From NCBI GenBank assembly GCA_035263025.1, contig DATFRR010000186.1:1-19274 (forward strand): a stretch of DNA of 19,274 nt. Reading direction: 5' to 3'. Under the pieces are notes generated by a model, which did no database searches, was not told where the DNA came from, and saw only the letters and a program-made list of their open reading frames with translations. Position 1 is the first letter of the stretch. Each line of letters begins with the position of its first letter. Both the position numbers and the translations under genes were made by a program. Source of the DNA: DASQPR01 sp035263025 (GTDB taxonomy: Bacteria; Actinomycetota; Actinomycetes; Mycobacteriales; Micromonosporaceae). Shown here piece by piece: positions 13,582 through 19,274 of this stretch.

Positions 13582-13602
13582 TCGCCGGACAAGATCCGGC
13601 GA
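13582..13602. terminator. 8-bp perfect hairpin between the precursor candidate and the hydrolase gene
   Basis: TCGCCGGA (13582-13589) pairs with TCCGGCGA (13595-13602) around a 5-nt loop. It lies 33 bp after the stop of the precursor candidate, where a partial terminator or mRNA-stabilising hairpin is often found after RiPP precursor genes. Confidence 0.45.
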
Positions 13603-13634
13603 CCCTTGCGTAGCGCCCTCGGTGTGGCCGGCGA

Positions 13635-13868
13635 TCAGCCCCGCGGCCGATTCGTGAATTGGTAGAACGTCGGGAACGCGTCCTCGAACGCACGCCAACG
13701 CGGCGTTCGAGACGCCCCGTCAACACCGTCGGGCAAGTCCTCGTCGGCTCGATCGGCTAAGCCTCGCTCGGCGCGCGATAACCACGTCGCGCGCGCCTCA
13801 CCAACCAGACTCGCGAGGCCCGCGGCGGCGGACATCCGTTCGGTCAGCGAGTCAGTGCGCTCGGGCAT
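13635..13868 (-). CDS. Candidate cyclophane RiPP precursor peptide
   Basis: This is a 77-residue peptide. ATG 13868 lies inside the end of the radical SAM gene (17 bp overlap), and GAGGGAG sits about 8 nt upstream. Residues 1-57 form a soluble leader-like part with helices (MSAAAGLASLVGEARATWL) and an acidic stretch RADEDLPDGVD. The C-terminus holds aromatic residues at regular spacing: W58, F61, F65, F68 and F71, with Y69. This gives the consecutive three-residue units WRA, FED, FPT, FYQ and FTN with one extra Ala at 64, then RPRG. Aromatic-X-X units are what cyclophane-forming radical SAM maturases crosslink, from the ring of residue 1 to the beta carbon of residue 3. No Cys is present, so thioether chemistry is excluded. 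The match of this peptide to its neighbour is inference; the gene itself is well supported by position, ribosome site and codon use. Confidence 0.7.
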   Translation of the reverse strand: MPERTDSLTERMSAAAGLASLVGEARATWLSRAERGLADRADEDLPDGVDGASRTPRWRAFEDAFPTFYQFTNRPRG

Positions 13869-14997
13869 AGTCCAGAACTCCCTCGATAAGACGGATCTTG
13901 CTGTTCCGGCAGTGGTCGGTCTCGGTGGTGTCGAACCGGCCGCGTTCGAAGTAGCGGTTGGCCGCGTGCGCGCCGCCACAGAAACCGAAATACGCGCACG
14001 TGTCGCGGCACGCCTCGACGCCGCGCAGGTATTCGGCGATCCAACCGGGCGGCCGGTCCGCCACGCGATCGAGCAGCACGTCCAGCGGCGTGGACAACAC
14101 GTTCCCAGAGGCGAAGTCGCCGTAGTGGCCGTCCCGGAATCCGGCGAGCTCCGGCGACAGCAGCACCACGGAGCCGTCCATGCCGATGGTCGGAATCGGA
14201 TCAATGCGCGCCGGCAGCAGATCATCCGCGGTGCCGTCGAGCGCGTTCGCCGCGTACCACAGCGCCCACTCGATCTCGCGCAGCTCGATCACCGGATCGG
14301 CGCGCCACGCCGCGGTCAGCTCGGCCCAGAATCCGCGTACCGCCGCGTCGTCGAACGTGTTCGACCGGACGTTGACGCCTTCCTGCTCCTCCACGTTCAC
14401 CCCGAGCGCGTGGCAGCCGAGTTCGCGGAAGAACGCGTACAGCTCGGTGCCGAGCCCGGGTTGCGGTGCCGACACCACGCAGAGCGCCGCGAACGGGATG
14501 CCGTGGCGGCGCAGCGCATCGATGCCCTTGCGGATCTTCTGGTACGCCGGCCGCCCGCCACGGTCTACCCGCAACGCGGTTCGCGCCGCGTCACCGTCGA
14601 TGCTCACTCCGACGTGTACGTCGCGGGTGGCGAAGAACTCGCACCAGGCATCGTCGATGAGCGTGGCGTTCGTCTGGACGTGGTGCTCGACGCCATGAAA
14701 CGGCGCCATCAACGCAGAGAGGTGGTCGCGACCGGCGGCCAGCGGCTCGCCGGCGTGCCAAACGACGGAGAAGCGTCGGGCATCGGCCGCCCAGGCATTG
14801 ACGGTGCGCGCCACCGCCTGCGCGACGGCCACCGGCATCTTGCGGTTCGCGTCCCGATGCGGCAGATAGCAGTAGGCGCAGTCCAGATTGCACAACGTCG
14901 TTGGCTGCATGATGACGTACCCGGGTACGGTCGCGATGCCGCGCATGCCACGCCACTGGACGTAACCGTCCTCTGACGTACGGTGTTCTCGCGACAC
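13852..14997 (-). CDS. Radical SAM/SPASM peptide maturase, cyclophane-forming type
   Basis: This is a 381-residue enzyme. C36, C40 and C43 in LCNLDCAYCYLP form the CxxxCxxC cluster motif that binds the SAM-cleaving 4Fe-4S cluster. HAGEP (81-85) is the GGEP-type SAM-binding motif. The C-terminal SPASM-like part has C330, C334, C340 and C363 in CRDTCAYFGFCGGAHAANRYFE and TTETDHC. The combination SPELAG, YGDFASGNV and ERGRFDTTETDHC is the pattern I associate with the GrrM/OscB, XyeB and FxsB group of peptide maturases. An actinobacterial family of the same kind is called AmcB in my memory. These enzymes form carbon-carbon bonds between aromatic side chains and beta carbons in a ribosomal precursor peptide. 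The start is GTG 14997 after GGGAGGGG. The candidate precursor gene overlaps its 3' end. An anaerobic sulfatase-activating role is less likely given the CGGAHAANRYFE pattern. Confidence 0.88.
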   Translation of the reverse strand: MSREHRTSEDGYVQWRGMRGIATVPGYVIMQPTTLCNLDCAYCYLPHRDANRKMPVAVAQAVARTVNAWAADARRFSVVWHAGEPLAAGRDHLSALMAPFHGVEHHVQTNATLIDDAWCEFFATRDVHVGVSIDGDAARTALRVDRGGRPAYQKIRKGIDALRRHGIPFAALCVVSAPQPGLGTELYAFFRELGCHALGVNVEEQEGVNVRSNTFDDAAVRGFWAELTAAWRADPVIELREIEWALWYAANALDGTADDLLPARIDPIPTIGMDGSVVLLSPELAGFRDGHYGDFASGNVLSTPLDVLLDRVADRPPGWIAEYLRGVEACRDTCAYFGFCGGAHAANRYFERGRFDTTETDHCRNSKIRLIEGVLDYARAH

Positions 14998-15029
14998 TCG
15001 CCCCTCCCAACCGTTTCGGGGAGTGTCGC
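14991..15029 (-). promoter_or_regulatory. Hairpin enclosing the start codon of the radical SAM gene
   Basis: On the minus strand GCGACACTC (15029-15021) pairs perfectly with GAGTGTCGC (14999-14991), and the following CCC can pair with GGG of the Shine-Dalgarno region across a one-base bulge. The GTG start (14997-14995) lies inside the 3' arm. Folding would hide the start codon, as in translational switches; a DNA operator is an alternative. Confidence 0.5.
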
Positions 15030-15122
15030 ATCAGCCTATGGGGTCATACCGCCCTGCGTGAACCCCGTGCCGTCGCGGAGATCGGCGCGCGGTCCAATGG
15101 CCGGCCGCCCGGGTGTTGATGG

Positions 15123-16250
15123 CTAGCCGCCGGTGTGCGAGCCCATCATCGCCACCGTGCCGGACCCGCCGATGATCTCCCCGGCCGCCCAGGCGTGGAC
15201 CTTGCGTCCGGTCAGGAACGCAAGCGCGCGGTCGGCATCGTCCGGCGCCACGATGGCGAACATGCCGACGCCCATGTTGAACGTCGACTCCATCTCGGCG
15301 TCGTCGATGCGGCCCTTGCGCTGGGTCAGCTCGAAGATCGGCTGCGGCCGCCACGTCGACCGATCCACGATCGCGTCGACGTGATCGGGCAGCACCCGCA
15401 CCAGGTTGCCCGGGATGCCGCCACCGGTCACGTGCGCATATGCCTTCACTTCGCACTCAGTGACGAGGTCGAGACAGTCGCGCGCATAGATCCGTGTCGG
15501 CGTGAGCAGTTCCTCGCCGAGTGTCTTCTGCCGGCCGAGTTCCTCGACGATGGTGTCCAGCCGGAGGCGGCCGGCGCCGAGCAGGACATGCCGTACGAGG
15601 GAGTAGCCGTTGGAGTGCATGCCCGAGGAGCCCAGGGCGATCACCACATCGCCGACGTCCACGCGCGGTGCGCCGAGGATTGCATCGGCTTCGACGACCC
15701 CGACACCGGTCCCGGAGATGTCGTATTCGTGCGGCGCCATCATGCCCGGGTGCTCCGCGGTCTCGCCGCCGAGGAGCGCGCAGCCGGCCGTCCGGCAGCC
15801 GTCCGCAATGCCGGCTGCGATCTCCGCCACCCGCTCCGGCACCACTTCACCGCAGGCGATGTAGTCGAGCAGGAAGAGCGGTTCGGCCCCGCACGCGACC
15901 AGATCGTCGACGACCATCGCGACGAGGTCGACGCCGACCGTGTCATGGATGCCCATCTGCTGCGCGATGACGAGCTTCGTGCCGACGCCGTCCGCGGATG
16001 ACGCGAGGACCGGGTTCTTGTATTTCGTCATGTCCAGCCGGAACAGTCCGGCGAACCCGCCGAGATCGCCGATGACCTCGGGGCGCCAGGTGCGGGTGAC
16101 CTTCGACTTGAGCATCTCGACGGCTTGCTCACCCGCGTGCACGGAGACACCCGCATCCTCGTACGTCACGGAGCGCTTGTGGGTCGCCTTTCCGGCGCCG
16201 GCCTGCCACGGCTGTCGCGAGGCGCCTGCCCGCTCGCTCACGTGTGTCAC
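15123..16250 (-). CDS. purM: Phosphoribosylformylglycinamidine cyclo-ligase
   Basis: This is a 375-residue PurM (AIR synthetase), which closes the imidazole ring of purines with ATP: FGAM gives AIR. SVTYEDAGVSVHAGEQAVE (about 27-45) opens the AIRS domain. LASSADGVGTKL (82-93) is the nucleotide-binding loop, and GGETAEHPGMM (161-171) and HVTGGGIPGNLVRV are the other family blocks. The first roughly 25 residues are an extension before the conserved core. The length is normal for actinobacteria. AGGGAGAGCC precedes GTG 16250. It follows purF by 70 bp and almost surely shares its transcript. Further downstream on the same strand is the radical SAM cassette. Confidence 0.96.
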   Translation of the reverse strand: MTHVSERAGASRQPWQAGAGKATHKRSVTYEDAGVSVHAGEQAVEMLKSKVTRTWRPEVIGDLGGFAGLFRLDMTKYKNPVLASSADGVGTKLVIAQQMGIHDTVGVDLVAMVVDDLVACGAEPLFLLDYIACGEVVPERVAEIAAGIADGCRTAGCALLGGETAEHPGMMAPHEYDISGTGVGVVEADAILGAPRVDVGDVVIALGSSGMHSNGYSLVRHVLLGAGRLRLDTIVEELGRQKTLGEELLTPTRIYARDCLDLVTECEVKAYAHVTGGGIPGNLVRVLPDHVDAIVDRSTWRPQPIFELTQRKGRIDDAEMESTFNMGVGMFAIVAPDDADRALAFLTGRKVHAWAAGEIIGGSGTVAMMGSHTGG

Positions 16251-16320
16251 GGCTCTCCCTTTGGTGTGTCAGTGCATCTTCAACATGTGCGCTTGCGTCG
16301 CTCCGGTCGGCTCAGCGCCG

Positions 16321-17886
16321 CTACGGTCGGCTCAGGCTGGCAAACCCGCCTGGACCTTGAGCATGCAGTGCGCCGCGTTCCGCGTCCACACCGACGTCCG
16401 ATGCCCCGGCGGCCGCCGCCTGGCGCGCTTCTTCCGACTCGACCCGCCGGCTCACGCCCTCTAGGAGGTGCTTGCCGATGCGGCTCTCGTCGGGCAGATC
16501 GATGGGGTAGACGCCGTCGAAGCATGCGCGGCAGAGCCGGCTGGCCGGTTGTTCGGTCGCTCCGATCAACCCGTCGAGCGAGACATAGCCGAGCGAGTCG
16601 GCACCGATCGAGCGGCGTACGCCGTCCGTCTCGAGGCTGCCCGCGATGAGTTCGGCACGCGTACCGAAGTCCATGCCATAGAAGCACGGCCACTTCACCG
16701 GTGGCGACGAGATCCGCAGATGTACCTCGATCGCGCCGGCCTCGCGAAGCATCCGGACGATCGCCCGCTGCGTGTTGCCGCGCACGATCGAGTCGTCGAC
16801 GACCACGATCCGCTTGCCACGCAAGACATGCCGCAGCGGGTTCAGCTTGAGCCGGATGCCCAGTTGCCGGATCGTCTGCGACGGCTGGATGAACGTCCGG
16901 CCGACGTACGCGTTCTTGATCAGCCCGGAGCCGTACGGGATGCCGGACGCCTGCGCGTAACCGATCGCGGCCGGGGTGCCCGACTCGGGGACCGGAATCA
17001 CGAGATCCGCCTCGACCGGGTGCTCGCGCGCCAGCCGCCGACCGACCTCGACGCGCGCGTCGTAGACGTTCCGGCCGGAGATCGTGGTGTCCGGGCGGGC
17101 GAGATAGACGTACTCGAAGAGGCAGCCCTTCGGTTCCGGCGCGGCAAATCGGTGCGAGCGCAGCCCGTGCTCGTCGATCGCGATCAGCTCGCCCGGCTCG
17201 ATTTCACGCACCATCGAGGCGCCGGTGATGTCCAGCGCCGCGGTCTCGCTCGCGACCACCCAGCCGCGCTCCAGGCGGCCCAACACGAGCGGGCGCACGC
17301 CGTTGGCGTCCCGCGTCGCGTACAACGTGTTCTCGTCCATGAAGACGAAGCTGAACGCGCCGCGCAGCAAGGGAAGCACGGACATCGCGGCTTCCTCGAT
17401 GGAGACGTCCGGGTTGGCGGCGAGCATCTGCGCGACGATCGCGGTGTCCGACGTCTCGCCCGGCTCGGCATGCGCCAGCTTCGCCAACTCAGCGGTGTTG
17501 ACCAGATTGCCGTTGTGGGCCAGCGCGATCGTGGCACCGAACTCCGACGACTTCAGCGACGGTTGGGCGTTTTCCCACGTCGGCGCGCCGGTCGTGCTGT
17601 AGCGCGTGTGCCCGATCGCGATGTGTCCGCGGAGGCTGGACAGCGTCGCCTCGTCGAAAACCTGAGCGACCAGGCCGAGATCCTTGTAGACCACCACGCC
17701 CGAGCCGTCGCTGACCGCGATGCCGGCCGCCTCCTGGCCGCGATGCTGCAGCGTGTACAGGCCGAAATAGGTGAGCTTGGCGACGTCCTCGCCCGGTGCC
17801 CACACCCCGAATACGCCGCATGCATCCTGTGGACCCGGTTGTTGCTGGTCAAGATCGTGATTCAGCTGACCGTCGCCTCGAGGCAC
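16321..17886 (-). CDS. purF: Amidophosphoribosyltransferase
   Basis: This 521-residue enzyme catalyses the committed step of purine synthesis, PRPP plus glutamine to phosphoribosylamine. A propeptide of 22 residues (PRGDGQLNHDL and on) precedes Cys23 in DACGVFGVWAPGEDV, the N-terminal nucleophile after self-cleavage. TYFGLYTLQHRGQEAAGI belongs to the glutaminase domain. IVVVDDSIVRGNT is the PRPP-binding loop of the phosphoribosyltransferase domain. Cysteines in KGCLFEYVY, WPCFYGMDF and CRAC correspond to the four 4Fe-4S ligands of the Bacillus subtilis enzyme, so this is the iron-sulfur, oxygen-sensitive type. GTG 17886 is chosen over the open frame to 17925 because GGAG lies 5 nt before it and because PRGDGxLNHDL is the usual start in actinobacteria. 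Confidence 0.96.
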   Translation of the reverse strand: MPRGDGQLNHDLDQQQPGPQDACGVFGVWAPGEDVAKLTYFGLYTLQHRGQEAAGIAVSDGSGVVVYKDLGLVAQVFDEATLSSLRGHIAIGHTRYSTTGAPTWENAQPSLKSSEFGATIALAHNGNLVNTAELAKLAHAEPGETSDTAIVAQMLAANPDVSIEEAAMSVLPLLRGAFSFVFMDENTLYATRDANGVRPLVLGRLERGWVVASETAALDITGASMVREIEPGELIAIDEHGLRSHRFAAPEPKGCLFEYVYLARPDTTISGRNVYDARVEVGRRLAREHPVEADLVIPVPESGTPAAIGYAQASGIPYGSGLIKNAYVGRTFIQPSQTIRQLGIRLKLNPLRHVLRGKRIVVVDDSIVRGNTQRAIVRMLREAGAIEVHLRISSPPVKWPCFYGMDFGTRAELIAGSLETDGVRRSIGADSLGYVSLDGLIGATEQPASRLCRACFDGVYPIDLPDESRIGKHLLEGVSRRVESEEARQAAAAGASDVGVDAERGALHAQGPGGFASLSRP

Positions 17887-18150
17887 CGGCGCTCCTTCAT
17901 CTGGTCGGCGTCGTCGTCCGGCCATCGGGCCGGCCGATTGGGCGGCTCTGGTGCCGTTGCCTGGCTGTCACCGTGCCCGGCTGGCATCGTGCTCGGTGGA
18001 AACGTGCCCGTAGGCGTCCAACCCGTGCTGGACCGCGGTGCCGTCGCGCGACCCGCAGACCGTGCCGACCGGCGTATTTCGGGCGTCGTTTCCTGACCGT
18101 CAGTCTACGCGAGGCGCCGTCCTACTCACGACGGCCGTGAACCGCGATAT

Positions 18151-18516
18151 TCACGATGCGGGTGACAACGGCAGGAACGGGGATAGATCCGCGCGAACGC
18201 CACTCACACGAATGACACCGGTATTCACGCCGGTCAGCCAGTCGATCTCACCTGTCGCAACCTTCACCCAGGTCACGGCATCCATCTCCACGACATTCGG
18301 CGGCGTGCCACGAGTGTGCCGAGGACCGGGAATACATTGAACAGCACCGAAAGGTGGGACCCGCACCTCAACCGATCGGCCAGGCGCGCGTGCCGACAAT
18401 TGCCGTAAAAGCTCACGAACAGCGTCGCGAAGCGTTGTTCGGTCGGGCGTGTCGCCCGATTTCAATGCTGTGATCGCGCTTTGGACGGCACCGTGATCGC
18501 GCGCCACGTAGGACAT
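18151..18516 (-). CDS. Sterol-carrier-like protein next to purF
   Basis: This is a 121-residue protein. RDAVRELLRQLSARAPGRSVEVRVPPFGAVQCI (here given by its landmarks APGRSVEVRVPPFGAVQ) followed by GPRHTRGTPPNVVEMDAVTWVKVATGEI and VSGVRADLSPFLPL is the actinobacterial sterol-carrier family pattern, also found beside purF in Mycobacterium (Rv0807, from memory). The SCP2 fold binds lipids, but the ligand and function are not known here. It precedes purF on the same strand by 264 bp. The interval 17887-18150 shows nothing firm. The start is uncertain: ATG 18516 fits the family start, while ATG 18531 and an open frame to 18642 are possible, and none has a clean ribosome site. Confidence 0.8.
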   Translation of the reverse strand: MSYVARDHGAVQSAITALKSGDTPDRTTLRDAVRELLRQLSARAPGRSVEVRVPPFGAVQCIPGPRHTRGTPPNVVEMDAVTWVKVATGEIDWLTGVNTGVIRVSGVRADLSPFLPLSPAS

Positions 18517-18714
18517 CTCCGGACGATCCATCCCATCTTGCGAGTGCATCTTGATGGCCCCCGGCCGTCCGACGATGCCCCCGGCTTCCTGAGTAGGCCC
18601 GGAACAGGCATAGTTGCCCACGGTGATTCCGCATTGGAACATAGCTCTACGACACAGTTACATCGTCGGTCGAACGGGTCGGCGGATGACGACCGGTCAG
18701 GAGGCGGTGGGGAC

Positions 18715-19274
18715 GTGACTGCGCAACGACGATCCTGGTCGCATCCGCGAAAGCGGACGTACGCAGGACTGTTCGTGGCACTGGCCACCGTCGCCAGCGT
18801 GATCGGCATTGGACTTACCGCACAACCCGCGTTTGCCGCCGACACCGCAACCGTTTCGGCGAGCCCGGGCACGGTCGCGCTCAGCGGACCCGGTGACTCG
18901 AAGACGCTCACTGTTACCGTCGCGCCAAACGTGTCGCCACCACCGTCGCCAGCCAACATCACCGTCGCGGTTAGCGTCGGCGGCGGCAGCGCATCCGCGA
19001 GCGACATCACCATCAGTGGATCCGGATCGGGTTGCAGCGCTGGCGTAGCTGGCCAGCCAGCAACATGCCCAATCACGCTCAATGACACCAACCCTGTCAC
19101 GGTCAACTTCACGCTGAAAGCGGCGTCCACCATCGGCGATATCGTGCCTGGTACGACCGCGACATTCAGCTCGTCGACCGTGTCCATCTCCGGCGACGCA
19201 ACTGACAGTCACGGATTCACCGTCACGCTGAAGGGACCGGCGCCGCCCCCACGTCGACGATCTCCGGTGTCGTC
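18715..19274 (+). CDS. Secreted Ig-like surface protein, N-terminal part (open at window edge)
   Basis: The gene starts at GTG 18715 after AGGAGG and remains open to the last base. The signal peptide has a basic start (MTAQRRSWSHPRKRTY), a hydrophobic core LFVALATVASVIGIGL, and a probable Sec cleavage after AFA near residue 42. The rest is Ser/Thr/Val/Gly-rich beta sandwich sequence (ADTATVSASPGTVALSGPG, then TLTVTVAPNVSP), with two Cys (SGCSAG and ATCPI) likely to form a disulfide. The last codons read GPAPPPRRRSPVS, an abrupt change with poor third-position GC. Shifting one base gives APTSTISGVV, which continues the expected composition and resembles an SdrD-like domain start. A frameshift or sequence error near 19245-19252 is therefore possible. 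Exact ligand or adhesion roles are unknown. Confidence 0.78.
   Translation, partial: MTAQRRSWSHPRKRTYAGLFVALATVASVIGIGLTAQPAFAADTATVSASPGTVALSGPGDSKTLTVTVAPNVSPPPSPANITVAVSVGGGSASASDITISGSGSGCSAGVAGQPATCPITLNDTNPVTVNFTLKAASTIGDIVPGTTATFSSSTVSISGDATDSHGFTVTLKGPAPPPRRRSPVS

Noticed and set aside
13855..14976. 373-codon plus-strand frame opposite the radical SAM gene
   Set aside because: It is a mirror frame of the maturase, which has unmistakable cysteine motifs on the minus strand.
17887..17925. Longer purF start
   Set aside because: The additional residues are Arg-rich and a good ribosome site with the usual family start lies at 17886.
16468..18096. 542-codon plus-strand frame across purF
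   Set aside because: It is the complement of purF in high-GC DNA; it shows Arg/Asp/Val-rich shadow composition and no motifs.

Overview
The window is high-GC DNA with GC-rich third codon positions. It reads as a chromosome segment of an actinobacterium. The strongest taxonomic signals are a BldC-type MerR-like regulator, an actinobacterial DUF3073 protein, a PPOX-class F420-dependent oxidoreductase, and the core order sterol-carrier protein - purF - purM - DUF3073 - Leu/Val dehydrogenase - conserved hypothetical - bldC. From memory, that order is shared with Streptomyces, and partly with Mycobacterium around purF. The genus cannot be fixed from the sequence alone.

Layout. Positions 1-1844 hold the 5' end of an XRE-type regulator (minus), a DUF6232-like membrane protein (minus) and a secreted lipoprotein (plus). 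Positions 2023-6830 hold an LCP (LytR-CpsA-Psr) cell-wall ligase, a DUF2786 protein, an APH-type kinase, a small unknown protein, a hotdog thioesterase and a tiny Asp-rich protein with 13-residue calcium-loop repeats. Positions 6831-9458 hold a two-gene PrsW-family membrane protease operon and the F420-dependent enzyme. Positions 9486-12673 hold bldC, a conserved hypothetical protein, Leu/Val dehydrogenase and DUF3073. Positions 12738-14997 hold an accessory cassette. Positions 15123-18516 hold purM, purF and a sterol-carrier-like protein. Positions 18715-19274 hold the start of a secreted Ig-like protein that runs off the window.

The most interesting element is the cassette between purM and DUF3073. 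It contains a radical SAM/SPASM enzyme of the GrrM/FxsB/XyeB-like cyclophane-forming type. A 77-residue peptide gene overlaps its 3' end by 17 bp and ends in an aromatic repeat with W/F at positions 58, 61, 65, 68 and 71. This looks like a ribosomally made, cyclophane-bearing peptide (RiPP) system. A dienelactone-hydrolase-like gene follows on the same strand, after a hairpin. The maturase start codon lies inside a strong inverted repeat, which suggests control of translation initiation.

Other signals include four genes whose start codon lies exactly 6 nt after a TANNNT -10 box (probable leaderless transcripts), a CIRCE-like dyad next to bldC, an AT-rich region upstream of bldC with iterated GTCCG motifs and a possible 32-codon ORF, a 25-bp direct repeat, and a terminator-like hairpin with no gene in front of it. 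No tRNA, rRNA, CRISPR array or complete insertion sequence was seen.
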